DNA from: Mastacembelus armatus
Lineage: Eukaryota > Chordata > Actinopteri > Synbranchiformes > Mastacembelidae
Length of the DNA: 64,000 nt
Assembly: GCF_900324485.2 (NCBI RefSeq)
Contig: NC_046649.1
Span: 20,393,665-20,457,664 of the forward strand
Direction of reading: 5' to 3'
Both the position numbers and the translations under genes were made by a program. Under the pieces are notes generated by a model. The model worked only from the letters and a program-made list of their open reading frames with translations. It did not search any database and was not told where the DNA came from. Position 1 is the first letter of the stretch; the number at the start of each line of letters is the position of its first letter. Below, in pieces: positions 1-12,520 of the stretch.

Positions 1-2202
1 GTGAAAGATGGAGAAGATGGAGTGGATGGAAAACAGATAATGACTGAGGAAGAGGAAGCAGCACCTGATGAGGAAGGAGACCAACCAGAAAAACATGTGC
101 AAAGGTGAAGCTGACTCCTATTTTACATTTGTGCATATATCATGTCAATATCCAACAGTGTAAAATATGTGGAAGAAACTTGTTATTGGTTGAATTCATA
201 ACATTAACTGTCATTATGCAAATGTATTTCTGTCCATCCCAGGCTCTAAAGGAGTGGTTTTCACCCAGACTGCACCTTTTCTTTACAACTGCACCAATCT
301 ATAGTTTATAGTAATTATACATCACATTACTATGTATAATGTTAAACATGTCACAGAGTCGTTTAGCACCTTTAGGCCCAGCACTCTTATCAGTGTCATT
401 TCCAGCTGCAGCAGACAGAGGTTTCCTGTAAGCGGGCTCTCGTAAATAAAAGCTTTTGGCATTAGAGTAATTTAAGAGATGGTTTCATGAGAGATCAGGA
501 GCAAGAATTAAGATTAGAAAAACAAGACAGAACAAATATAAAATAATTAGAACTCATTTTGAATCCCAGGAAGCTCATTGGAAGAAATATCAAACAAACT
601 CCCAAATAATATAAAATCAAATTTATAAAAAAAACATTTTCTTCACACTCTCATAAATGGACCATCTTCCTCAAACCAACACAGTTAACAAATAAACCTT
701 TGTCCAAGTAAAAGCACTGAGATGTTATATGACCAAGACCCTAATCATCATCTTCAATATGTCTTCACTGTTTCTGTGGGTCATCCTTTTGCAGCAGAGC
801 AGCAGTGGAAGATCTCAGTGAGGTGGAAGATGCTCAGAGTGACAAAGAAAACCCTCCTGAGTTTCCATTGCCAGAAGATGAGGACACCGATGACTCTGGC
901 ACTGTGGCTGACACAAACGCTGAGGAGGAGGACGAGGTTGATAATCCTCATACTGTTTATTCACCTAGTGCCACACAGGAGGCTGGTGATGATCTATTAC
1001 AGGAGCCCAGAGACTTTTCTGTAGAGTCAACAGAACATCCCAAAAGCTGCGTTGGAGAGGATACAGAAGAGAAGGACCGTGATGAGGAAGACAGGCAGGC
1101 ACACACAGAAACAGGCCAAGAAGAGGCTCTGGAAATAAAGGAAAATGATGAGAACATGTTGGGGGAATCCACAGGGGAAAGCAGTGAAGGAATTCTGGAC
1201 GACAAACATGAAGAACAGTCACATGACAGTGGCAAAGAGCAAGATAGTGCAGGTTCTGGGAAGAGCAGTGAAATTTGGGATGAGATTGAGGAAGTTATAT
1301 GTGAAGTGATAGAGGACGAGGAGAGTGAGCAGGCTGAGAGGGAGGCTGCTGCTGAGCATAGACATGTAGAAACAGTTGGGGAGGATAAAGAGCAGAGATC
1401 CACAGTGTCAGAAGAGAAAACAGCGGAAGTGGATGAAAGACGGACAAAAAAGACAGATTGTAGTATAGAGGTAGAGGCGGAATCAATGGAGACGACTGAG
1501 GTAAAGCTCAAAGACCCAGACAGTCAGAAGGAGTTTGAGGAAAAAGAGACTTGCTTTCCAAAAACAAATGAACAAGAGGCAGCTCAAGGTAAGAATGACT
1601 TCAATGAAGAAGCACAGCGTCACGACAGAGATGAAGCAGTTTCAAAAAATCAAGAAAAAGAGAACAATGACAAAGAGAGAGGTGACAAGCAACTTAGAAC
1701 AACACCAAGTGGAGATAAACAACTAAAAGAGGACAAGTCTGAAATAAAGACACTGCAAAAGGGCAGGAAGTGTGAGAAGAGCGACAGCAGCCGAGGAGGA
1801 GTAGGAAGGAAGTTGGTCATCACCAAGAACCCGAAGTTTTACCAAGTAAAAGCGGTGCCAGTCGTGCCTCCCAAGCCTCAACACTGCAAATTCACCGCCC
1901 TGACGCTCCGACAGCAGCAGCAGCAGCAGCAGAGAGAGAGAAGCCACAGCCACAGTGACAGGGGGAGGGAAAACCTGCTGAAAGTCCTCACAGAGCAGGA
2001 CAGAGTCTGTGCAGGGGAACATGGGAGAGACGGAGGGGAGAAAGACAGGGAGAGGAGGTGGGATGTGGATGAAGGTGCCGCGAGGGACTCGAGCAGAAAC
2101 AGCCCCCTCAGCATGTGTTTTGATGAGGCTGTTGCCATAGCAACCATGCGGCGTGAAAAGGAGAAGGAGAGCCAGAGGGATTGGGGAAGTGAAGGACAGT
2201 GA
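1..2202 (+). CDS. arhgap30: Rho GTPase-activating protein, ARHGAP30/31-like, C-terminal part (partial)
   Basis: This is the 3' end of a gene that begins left of the window. Two coding exons are seen: 1-104 (donor GTGAAG at 105) and 795-2202 (acceptor TTTTGCAG, stop TGA). Joining them keeps the frame (AG+C). The visible ~500 residues contain no RhoGAP domain. They are a long Glu/Asp/Lys-rich disordered stretch, then a basic proline-containing block (FYQVKAVPVVPPKPQ), a run of seven glutamines and a C-terminal segment with FDEAVAIATMRREK. The VPVVPPKP and FDEAVA blocks resemble the tails of the ARHGAP30/31 group, which inactivate Rho/Rac GTPases through an N-terminal GAP domain lying outside this window. 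Neighbouring kcnj10 and SLAM-type genes match the human 1q23 neighbourhood of ARHGAP30. The naming rests on motif memory and synteny, so it is moderate. A possible poly(A) signal AATAAA lies at 2604. Confidence 0.5.
105..794 (+). other. Intron of the ARHGAP30-like gene
   Basis: Phase-2 intron bounded by GTGAAG and TTTTGCAG. The acceptor is a tandem NAGNAG (CAGCAG at 792-797), so transcripts could differ by one codon. No coding signal is seen inside it. Confidence 0.55.
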
Positions 2203-2746
2203 GGATTTTTTTTTTTTTAATCTGTACAGTCAATTGTCTGTACAAACTATTTTTCTACATGTAGCATAAGAGCTGTATTTTTCAGTGACCAGTGGTTTTG
2301 TTTCAGTATAACAGCAGCAGTATTATCTAATGTCTAATGCTACTAAATATGTTAGGTGTTATATAACAACTCATGATGTGGAGCCAGGAATCTAATAGGT
2401 TATTATAATATTTTGGGAAGGAAGAGTTTTTCCCTCTTTGTTAAACAAAGAACAATAGAGAGCTGACAGTAAAATGAGGAGAAAAGGATGCAACAAAGGT
2501 TCCCAACTAGAATTAAACTGGGGATGTTGCAATTACAGTACAGTAGATTGTCTTAAAGTCTAAGACTACAAGAACACCAACACGTCAGAAACAGCAGAAA
2601 AAGAATAAATAGCTGCAGTTCCTGATATTAAGTTAAATCAAACCTAGAAAGTCAAAGCAAACAAAGTGAGGTGAGATTAAAGGTCAAGTCCTAATGAAAC
2701 ATGTTGATGATGAAATATTTGACCTGCCGTCTGGATAAACTGTTTT

Positions 2747-2816
2747 TTTCATCCATCCCTATTTAGGGTCACAGAAACCTGCTGGAGCCTATCCCAGCTC
2801 TCTTCTGTCTGCACTA
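2747..2816 (-). repeat. Fragment of a dispersed teleost SINE-like repeat
   Basis: The stretch with TCATCCATCC, then a GGGTCACAG block and GGAGCCTATCCCAGCTCTCT, matches the 3' part of the same dispersed repeat found more fully at 53.05 and 56.86 kb in this window. Confidence 0.5.
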
Positions 2817-2855
2817 GTTGCTTATAATACAAACTTCAAGTTTTACAATAATTTA

Positions 2856-2904
2856 TTATATATATATATATATATACACACATATATATATATATATATA
2901 TAAT
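2856..2904. repeat. (TA)n microsatellite with a CA interruption
   Basis: About 49 bp of alternating TA, interrupted by ACACACA. It lies in the region between the ARHGAP-like gene and the first zinc-finger gene, where no other gene is seen. Confidence 0.9.
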
Positions 2905-3399
2905 ATATTTTCATGCATACACACGCACATACATATATATGTAAGATCAGCAAGTATGTGGTTAAAAGGTGGATTTTAAAAGCAGTGATGATGATTGGAA
3001 TACATCATTTAAAATCAATGCAGATTTAAAGTCAAAGTTTTTTGTATTAAATGAATAAAAGATGTTTCTTAGATTGTCTCTGGCCTTTATTTTTAATGTG
3101 AAGGGTGATGAAAAGGATAGGCTTGGAGAATGGAAGACCTTCCTAAAGATGGTGAATATCTCAGAAATGTTCACTTTGTGTTAGTTTAAGAGAATGATTA
3201 ACTTACTTATTGTAATAAATCAAACTCCACAGTAACATGTTGTAAGGCATCGTCTTATGAAATGTTCCTCCTGTTGCTTGGTTTAGTCAATTTTTTATTA
3301 GAACATCTAAAAAGCAGCTCAGACATCTGGTGTTATACCTACAAATGTTTTACCGTCCTTCCTTGGATTATTGAAGGCTGTGACGCACGTTTATTAGAA

Positions 3400-3555
3400 G
3401 ATTTACGCCCCTCGTTCTGACGTCACACATTCGCCAACTATTCCCGGAAGTAAACCAAAATAAAACAGCTGGATGGAGCATCGCGTCAGAGGCAGAAGCT
3501 CCAGCTGTTTGGGTTTTACGTTTACTTCTTATGAACAGTTTTCCCCCTCGCCAGC
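3400..3555 (+). promoter_or_regulatory. Probable promoter and 5'UTR of zinc-finger gene A
   Basis: A CpG-containing stretch just upstream of the first coding exon. It holds a perfect CRE (TGACGTCA, 3418-3425) and an ETS-type CCGGAAGT (3444-3451) with no TATA box, as is common for ubiquitously expressed genes. The start site itself cannot be placed. Confidence 0.45.
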
Positions 3556-5971
3556 ATGTCTTTCCCCTCCGCCTTTGGCACGCAGGTCGCAGCCATCATG
3601 GACGTCTTAGCCAAAGCTGCGGTCGCCGAAATAACGAAGCTGGTGGAGGACGGGACTGTGGTTCTGCGTCTGGAGATGTGCCGTAGGGCCAGTGAGATCC
3701 AGGAGCTCAAGAGAAGTTTGAATCTGATGGAGGCTGAGCTCTGCAAAGCTCAAGAAGCAGCCACGACCCGAGCCAGAGGGGGAAAGCCAGAACAAACAAC
3801 AGGCGGGAACCACGTTTCCCCGAAACGTGAGTTAGGTGAGCTGAACATCTGGATCTGGATTTTCAGCCAAACCTCATTTACAGTCACATGTGTTTTGTAG
3901 ATTTCTAATGACTTGTTGTGGCCTCCGCTTAAATGTGATTTAAAATAAAACATTTATAATAGAATCTAAAATCTCATATTAATCTGTGATATTACTTTTT
4001 TAAGTGAAAGTGACTTTGTGGCCAAGTATGTTGACCCATACTCGGAAATTGTGCTCTGCATTTAACCCACCCAAAGTGCGCACACACACACACACACACA
4101 CACACAGCAGTGAACACACATCCGGAGCAGTGGGCAGCCATTGCTGCGGTTCCCGGGGAGCAGTTGAGGGTCCGGTGCCTTGCTCAAGGGTCTCACCTCA
4201 GTCGTGGTATTGAAGGTGGAGAGAGTGTTGATTTACACAATGATTTGGAGAAAAGCAAAACAACATGTAACCTGTTTGAATCAGTGACCAGAAAATGGTT
4301 AGTTAACTTAGTTTAGTGATTAATGCAAATGCAGCCCTGAGATTATTTTTATTAGCATCAAAATAAACTATTGTTTCAGTTAATCCTTTGATAATATAAT
4401 AACATTTATTAGTAAATTCCCGTCATGGTTTCCTAAAGTCAAATTCCATAAATTGCTTGTTTTGTTCAAAACACAGACGCAAACACAAAGACATGAAGTT
4501 TTGTATCGCGGGAGACCACAAGAAGTCGACAGTCCAGACGTTTGAGGAAAATATTTATAAAAGTACATATTATATTATTATAATATAACATATTATAATA
4601 TTTGACTTTTTATCTAAAAATGCCTATAGTTATTGATTGATCATCAAAATGAATACACATCAGTTTCTTGTTAAACGTTGACTCATTTGCTCTAAAATTT
4701 ATTCACGTGAAAAATAGTAACTCAGAAAAAGATTTTTTTCGGTTGATAAATTAAGTGTGTAAGTGTGTTAAGTCCTTAAGAACATTAAATGAACCTTTAA
4801 TGAAAAACTGTTAAAGTAGAACATTTCTCAATGAGAGGGGCAGTGGACATGTTTTAGATTAGGCAGTTAACCATGAGTGTTCAGAAACTATCCCACACTG
4901 TTCCACACATGGACACCTTCCTGTAACTAGACTAAGTAAATCTCCACAGGGTTGTACTGATCCTTGGTCTGTTGACTTACATTTGCATTTTTATAGTCAA
5001 ATTCACGTGTACCTACAATTTCCTTTGTTTTAGCTCCCGGTGGAAATGAAGCTGAGCAAATACGGGCAGTTTACCTTGAACCGGAGTCTGCTGATTCACT
5101 GTACGAGCCTCAGCATGGAGGAGAGGACTGCCATGAGACGATGACAGTGGTGAAACATGAGCCAGCAGATGAGCCTGTAAACCAGCAAACAACAGACGGC
5201 ACTGCTGCAGCAGCCTGTAACGACCTGATCTGGCCTCCTGCTGCTTGTAGCATGTTTGAGGTTCAGCAGCATATACAGCCTTTCCCCTCTCACACTGAGC
5301 CGTTTTCTGCTCACGTAAACACACAAAGCTCATATGACTCGTCTGTAACTGCAACAGGAGACATTACAGATGATTCCTTAGGCGTGCCGGTAAAAGTACA
5401 AGTAGAGATTCTGCCTGTGCGTACGGGAAGTTCCACCTCAGAGTCTGTTCATAATGAACATTTCAGACGTGTTTCCAGCCCTGCAGTCAGTCAGAGCCAG
5501 TGTTTGCAGTCCACTTTGCAACAAGCTGGGCCATCGCTCGCCCCTCTTCACCCACAGAGGCCCACAGCAGACACAGCAGAACACGTCTTGGGTAGAAGCA
5601 GCCTGAGATTAAAAAAGCTTATGAGTCAGAAAGTCTTCACCTGCTCTGTATGCAGCAAGAGTTTCGCTCGCTTGTCTCAGCTGGAGGCGCACAAGTCCAC
5701 TCATCAGACCTTAAAACCTTTCAGGTGCCTTGAATGCGGCAAGTGTTTCACTCAGAAGACCCGGCTGAGGACGCACCAAAGCGTGCACACGGGAGAGAGA
5801 CCGTTTAGGTGTAAAATCTGCGGGAAGATGTTTTCCAGGCAGGACAACTGCATGAGACACGAGCGGTTCCACAGTGGCCTGAAGCCCTACAGCTGTGGGC
5901 AGTGTGGCAAGAGCTTCACGGTGCTAAGTAACCTCAAAATACACCACGAGATTCACCTGCAAGGAAGATAA
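3556..5971 (+). CDS. C2H2 zinc-finger protein A (fish-type N-terminal coiled coil, four fingers)
   Basis: Two coding exons, 3556-3826 (donor GTGAGT) and 5034-5971 (acceptor TTGTTTTAG), give 402 aa; the phase-1 junction is C+CT. Exon 1 encodes the short helical N-terminus (FGTQVAAIMDVLAKAAVAE, then a leucine-rich heptad stretch) found on many teleost finger proteins and shared with genes B and C here; it may mediate pairing. The middle is acidic and disordered, with a VKHEP sequence that could be a sumoylation site. Four complete C-X2-C-X12-H-X3-H fingers fill about residues 292-398, with linkers of the TGERPF type. It is probably a nuclear DNA-binding regulator, target unknown. AATAAA lies at 6058. 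No specific orthologue is recognised. First of three tandem paralogues on the same strand. Confidence 0.85.
4004..4215. repeat. Dispersed teleost repeat with internal (CA)n, in gene A intron
   Basis: The block from AAAGTGACTTTGTGGCCAAG through TGCATTTAACCCACCC, a CA run, CCGGAGCAGTGGGCAGCC and GTGCCTTGCTCAAGGG is a familiar interspersed repeat of teleost genomes. It lies in the intron of zinc-finger gene A and has no coding role. Its exact repeat class is not known to me. Confidence 0.6.
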
Positions 5972-7580
5972 TGCTCAGACACTGGAGGTCTCAGTGAATA
6001 TTTGCACAAATGCTTATTTATCTTTTCAGTGTTTTCCAGCTTCAGTGATTTGAATGCAATAAAAATATACACCTTATATTTCAGGGGGCAAGGCAGGGAG
6101 ACTTACACTGACAATGGGTGAGGAAACATTCAGTTATATTCATTGTTTGTTCAAACCACCTCTCACAGAACAGGTAATATTATATTGCATAAAATACATA
6201 ATAATAGATTTTCAGTCAAAAATCTGTTCATGGATGCAATTAGCAGGTGTGAAGTCATTGTTTTAGCCAGTCCAACAAAATAAATACCTGACAGATAGAT
6301 AGACCGTTACAGTTTGGGGTAATGAAATCCTAAAATTGCCATAATGGTCTAATTCACTTTCCATCAGGCATATTTTCATCTGCACAAGCATTTTCTCTTT
6401 ATGAGGTGAGCTGGGTCTCTGCCCAGATGATGCTGATCCAGATTAAACAAAGTTTATTAGTACATGTGAAGCTTAAAGTCTATTTTCTCTGAGCAGTTAC
6501 ATCAATGCAGTCTGTGTGTAGTGCTACAGCAGTCTCAGACACTGTAATTACACATAATGATGATTCTGTTGAGAAGGTTACAGAGTCCCGGACCAGAAAG
6601 GTGCAGGTATCAGACCAGTACCCGGTATCAGTAGATATCCTGACTTCAGACCTATGATTCAATACTGGGAAGGAAATGTTGGATTCCAGTTTTGTTCATG
6701 ACTTTACTCTGAGGTATTTCAGGGCATTGGACAGTTTCTTTAGACTTTATGATGCAGTTTTTTAAAAGGTTATCAACTCAACCACCAAATGTGCAGATTC
6801 AGACTGTGACTGACTTTTAACCCAAAACCACAAGTGGTGGCCATTTTGTTTTAGCTGTATGCTGAAGTGATGGTTTAATCATCACATTAAATGGGGCCAG
6901 TGAGTGTGAGCCAGTGCAGTCATTTATTGTTATATTTAAATTTGCAGTCAGTTTAAATCTCTGTAGACATTTGCTTTTATCACATTGAGTCTCATTTTCA
7001 GATGTTAGATGTCATATACATTTGTTTTCTTCCTTCCTTTATTCATTTCTTTAATTCACTTATGAGTTTTCCATATTAGGAATTAATGAGAAATTTAGCT
7101 GGTTTGTTCTTATAAAGTTTAACATCCACCCAATGCTTTTCAGTGATGGTCAGGGCTGTTCTTTAACTAGCAGTTCATTCTCAGGTAGACTTTGGATCAT
7201 ACTGTGTTTCTCTCTGACTGACCAGAATATGCTGATGTTTTTGTTACATATTCTTCTCTTTGTCTGAGCAGTATTGTTTAATGTTTGACAAAAGGGTTAC
7301 TGGGTACTGCCTTTACCAAGAGCTACTTGTCACTCTTTGTACTTGTTAAGTTTAATAAATGAAAAGTACCATTTGAGTAAAAGTAAATATTTCAGTGGCT
7401 GTTCAGAAATTTAAAAAAATGTGCCCAAACCTTTAACCACTTATCATTTTCAGTGACATGTTTCTTTCCACGTTATTAAATGTTCTTCTTTATTCCATGT
7501 GGTACCGCGGTTCGACTGATTGCTGAGCGTTTTAAACTGTTGTGGTTTTGTTCTTTCAGCTTTAATTTTAAAATCGTCTT
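5972..7580. other. Intergenic between zinc-finger genes A and B
   Basis: Contains the AATAAA (6058) of gene A and otherwise AT-rich sequence without ORFs, repeats or motifs that I can support. Confidence 0.5.
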
Positions 7581-7807
7581 GCGGAAGTGCCCAGTTTTTA
7601 CGGTAGTTGTGTCATCACGTCCGGGAAACGGGAATAAGCTGCTGCAAACGTTAAAGCCAACAACAAGCTGCACATACAGCTGCACTTTCTCCACACTCCA
7701 GCACATGGTGCCCCGGTTCGGGGAAGTGGGGCCTGGCGTCGGACGGTCGGGCCACTTCTCTCCCTTTACCTCCAGACTTCCTTGTGGTCCCCGGTTCGTT
7801 TGCAGAG
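7575..7807 (+). promoter_or_regulatory. Promoter and 5'UTR of zinc-finger gene B
   Basis: Contains an ETS-type GCGGAAGTG (7581-7589) followed by TTTACGGTAGTT (7597-7608). The same 12-mer precedes gene C at 16127. An upstream ATG at 7705 opens a different frame that runs to 7947, overlapping the true start at 7808. If transcription starts before 7705 this uORF would dampen translation. A TTTGCAG just before 7806 could instead be a splice acceptor that removes it. Confidence 0.4.
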
Positions 7808-10800
7808 ATGTTGAGCAGCGTCGCTCTCCGGGCTCAGATCACCTCCATAATCGATGCTCTGTCCAAAGCAGCGGTGGCAGAAATCGCCAAAGTTGTGGAG
7901 GACGGCATGGTGGTGTTACGGCTGGAAATGTGTCAGAGAGAAAATGAGATAAAGACGCTGAGGAGCAACGTCGAGTTTCTGCACAACGAGTTGAGAGCAG
8001 CTCAGGACAAAGTTACCCTGCGACCTGAAGGTGAGGTGGACACACACACACACACACACACCCACACACACACACACCAGATACACCAAACATATCATAC
8101 ACACACACACCACACACTCTGTCAGATATCGTAGCCTGGCTGATGTGAGCTCAAATGTGTGTGGGCACTGAAAGTGAAGAGGATGCTTTCTAACCAATAG
8201 TTTGTGTGTGAACATATACAAAGTGCAACAGGGAGAAAAAAACTAAATCAAATCAGTGTTTGGTGTGACCGTCTTGCCTCGGCACACCTGAACACCTCTT
8301 TAGGGCCTTGGCAGGTAGTTTTCAGTCTGTCTGTGAGTTTACTGTGTCTTACTGAAATCTCAGGGTGATTCTGCAGCTGAGGTCAGGGTCAGGTTGAGGA
8401 GCCAGACGTCTGCCTCAGGACTTCTGCTTGTTACTAAACAAAGGTCTTCTGTGGAAACTGATGTCATCCTGCAGCAGAAGACACTTCCCCATGGTGCTGG
8501 GTGATGGGTAGTGTTTAAAACTTTTGCACGGTTTTGCAGTTTCTTGGAAATGAAAATGCACAAATCTCTAATTTCTTTACACCCATCTGACTTTGGTCTG
8601 TGGAAGTAGATGTACTTCACCAGTCTGAGTACCACAACATCTCTGCAGGTACCTGCATCTCTGCAGGTGGTGAAAAGGTAAATAAATACCTACTATACCC
8701 AATACCCAGAACATTTTAATCAGTTGTCAGAATGACAACGAATCCCAGCAGCACTGAATCAGCCACTCATGGGTCAGAGCTTAAAGATGCCACAGCACAG
8801 CAGTTTGGTGAAACCCACTATCAGATATTGATTTGATTTAGTTTTCTTTTTGTTTACTGCACTTTGTATGAGGTTACTCAGGCAATAAAAAGCATTCTCA
8901 CTTTAGGTGCCTAAAACCTTTGCACAGTTCTGTACATATGATGCTTAATTGTGTCCATATTTGTGTCTTTGCAACAGGAATTGAAGTGACTTAGTTTATT
9001 TTCTCATGTCCACCCTGTGAATCAGTTTTCTCTCAGTTCGTGTGTGATGGGGGCATGTTTAGAAATGAGATGCATGTATGTTTGTCTGCCCATAAACAAA
9101 TCAAACCTCCACAGTCACCTGCTGTTTGTTGTGGTTGTTGATCATTTAGCACCACTCTCTCACATGTGTTTGGAAACTGTAATGTGTCACTGAGGATCAC
9201 AGAAGGTTTGGTTCTGGTTTGTCTGGGTCATGTGGTCCGCTTCCACTTTGGGATTGTGGGTGTTCATTACCATTAGTTCATTCTACGACTAAATGTGCCT
9301 GAATAAAGTTATTGACCTATTTTAATAACCTCATTTAACTGTGACATTAAAACATGTCTTTCCTCAGATGGTCAGAGAGGCGTTGGTGATGACAGGACCT
9401 CTCTTGAAAACGTGAATGCTGACAAGGACCACAGCAGCCTGTCCATACCCGAGGCCCAGGTTAAACTTGAACCTGTGGAAGAGGGACGTGAAGAACCTTC
9501 AGGTCCACCTGACCAGCTGAGAGAAGATGCGACTCTTTTCGAAGGGGATGGTGGGCAGTGGAGATCCACGACACAAAATGAGACGGGACACAGCAGCTCA
9601 GATTATTTATATTTAGGGCAGAGCTCCTTGTCATGTCTTCATGAATCTTCTCTGGGCGCTGGACTGGCTGTGCCCTGCGGCAGCTCCGGTGGGTTTCAGC
9701 AGAGCCTGTTGAGCCGCGGGCTGTTGGGTTACAACCACTACCGTAACACGTACAACACAATACGGAGGAGGACGGTGAAGAGGTTAATGTTTAAGAAAGG
9801 CTTTATCTGTCCATATTGCGGCAAATGTTTCGAGCGTGCCGGGCACCTTGAGAGGCATAAAAGGATTCATACTGGTGAAAAACCATATCGTTGTGAGATC
9901 TGTGGGAGGCGCTTCAATCAAAACTGCAGCCTGAAGGAGCACATGAAGATTCACAGACGGTGTAAGTAAAATAATTCAGCATCTGCCACGGATCCTTAAA
10001 CACAAAGATAAAAAGGAAAACGTGACCAAAGTGCTTTTTCTTTTGAAGAAGAAAAGACCCAAAGAATCAGTGTAATACTTGGCAGATTTCATGAGTAGGA
10101 TTAGATCTACATGCTAAACTGGGTGTTGCTGAGGAAGAGTCTCTGCACTCAGCTATATTCTCATGACAGAAAGAAATTCTTTGTTTTTGTGCTCAGGGAG
10201 GTCAGGACCCTGAGCTGTGGAGCTGTTGGGGCTTTAGGGTCTTGGTGTGGGTGAGGAGGATTCAGAGGATAGGGTTAAATGGAGGCAGATGATTCGCTGG
10301 CGGGAGCAGCCGAAAGGAAAAGAAGTCGTAGTCCAGGAGCCAGCAGGGCAGGATTATGGTGGTTATGGTTAGTGAATCAGACATGGATCCCCCAGTGGGG
10401 TCACTGGCTGTCCAGCAGCATACAGCATTTATGTTGCACTGAAAGATTATTTATTTGTATCCTAATGTGGTGTGAAGTCCTTGTTCAGACCTCGAATAAA
10501 AATATTTTCGATTTTTAAGAATATTGATTTGGAGAAGGAAGAAATCTGTCTCTGAACCGGCAGGTCCTCCACATTTCCAGCTCAAACCCATCGGTACCTG
10601 GTTGTAAGTCCTGACATGCTATATTTGTCCCCTGTCTTGGGAGTCTTGGTTCAGTTCCCAGTTGCAGGTCTCGGGCTGTGGCATTCCTCTGTGTCACAGT
10701 CAGCAGAGAAAAATGTAGTTTGGGTGAGATGATGGGACATGGGGGATGGTGGTCTAAAAGTGCCCCACTGACCACTGGGTTCACTTGTCTGGTTTTTAAG

Positions 10801-12479
10801 AAGACTGTTCTCCTGCTTCTTAGGGTAGGACTCCAAGCCTTCCCTCTGAGACCCATCAGGGATTAATTACCATGCAACTGTGTACCCACCAGGGTATTCA
10901 AGCAACCTTGAGATGCTTTGCTAATTTGTTGTTCTGCTAATTGTAGCATAGAAATAAGGTACATCTGTATTTGGGCAGTGCAGGTCCCTTACAGTCCAAA
11001 GCTCAGTTTGCCATGAGCAGTTAATGCACTAAATGTTTTTTTTGCTGTGACGTAATAGCACCTGTTTTTCCTTAGTAAAGGTCAAGGTGATATTTTATTA
11101 ACATGTGTATTTTTAATGATTTAGGGGGGTGTAATATCTTCAAAAATGAGAACTGCCAACTAGTTTGTTTCAATTTATTAAAGTAAAATCCATGTATCTT
11201 ATTAATATTTATGTGGTTCTGTTCATTCTTCTGCTTCCTCACTTAAGTGAGAAACTGAGATATGTTTATATCTATATTTTTTTCCATGTTTGAATACGTT
11301 TTACTTGTTTTTAATAAAAACCGACAGTTAATTTCAGGCTCATCAACATGTTTGTGCAGTTAAACCAGGAGAGACTAAAATCTGATTTTTCTAGTACAAA
11401 GTCAAACTGGTACACGCCTTCATGACCTACATGTCTGGCACATCATATATTTAGAATGTTTAGTAGTTAATAGCAAAAAACCTGTTTCTGCTCTAACAGG
11501 CATTGAGCCCGGAGTAGCTGAGATCCACGTGGGTGAACAGAAGCCGATTCCTGTGGTGAATCCATGTACTGATACTCAACGCCCTGAGGAAGAGAGCCAG
11601 CCCAACGCTGAGGGTGGCCTCCCTAAGAGTCAGGACGGTCTCCCAATACTTGTACAGGTAAAATCTGAGCCTGCAGAGCAGAACGTAACACAGACGCTGT
11701 TTCATGGCGGAAACGAGCAGTCGAGGGAAGGAGCAGACACCCTCAGTGAGAACTTTGTAGCGTTTGAGAGAGACAACCAGCGGTGGATGTCCACATTACA
11801 AAGACAAAACACCGCAGTGATGAGCACTGCAGAATATCAGAGTATGACACCCTTTCCTGGGATTGCTCAGTTACACCCAACACCACCTGGGGCTTCATGT
11901 AGCACCTTCACTTTACCAGGGAAACCATGCGGGGAACTCACAAACGGCACACTCTCCCAAACAGCCTATGGGTCCTCAGACACACTCCTGTTGTCGAATG
12001 AATCAGGGTCACATGGCATGCCAGAAGCCTCGCTTAATCACAGCTGGCAGAGGGGCAGGTCTTTGCAGGCGTTCAAGCCAAAAAAATGCTTTCCCTGCTC
12101 GTACTGCGGCAAGATCTTTGAGCGCTCTGGCCACCTGGAGAGACATTTACGAATTCATACCGGAGAGAAGCCATACGGCTGCCATATCTGCGGGAGGTGT
12201 TTCAATCAGAAGAGCAGCCTCAAGGGCCACATGAGGACACACAGAAACGGTAAGAGAGAGTGATATGTGTCTGAATAATGATTATTAATTAACCTATTAA
12301 TTTTTTGATTGACATCATTTGGTCAGGAAAAAAAGAGACATATTCAGATCACATGTGAGAATCTGGGCCCAGGATGTTTTCCTTATGAAAAGTGCACAGT
12401 TATTGATATTTCACTGAGAACCAAAGTACTGACGGTCTCCAAAGGTGCCACAAAGGTAGTAGGTTAAATTAAGGGTGTT

Positions 12480-12520
<41 letters not shown>

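Noticed and set aside
957-1511. 184-codon minus-strand frame
   Set aside because: It is the antisense shadow of the Glu-rich ARHGAP-like exon; Ser/Cys-rich content is what the complement of Glu/Asp-rich codons gives.
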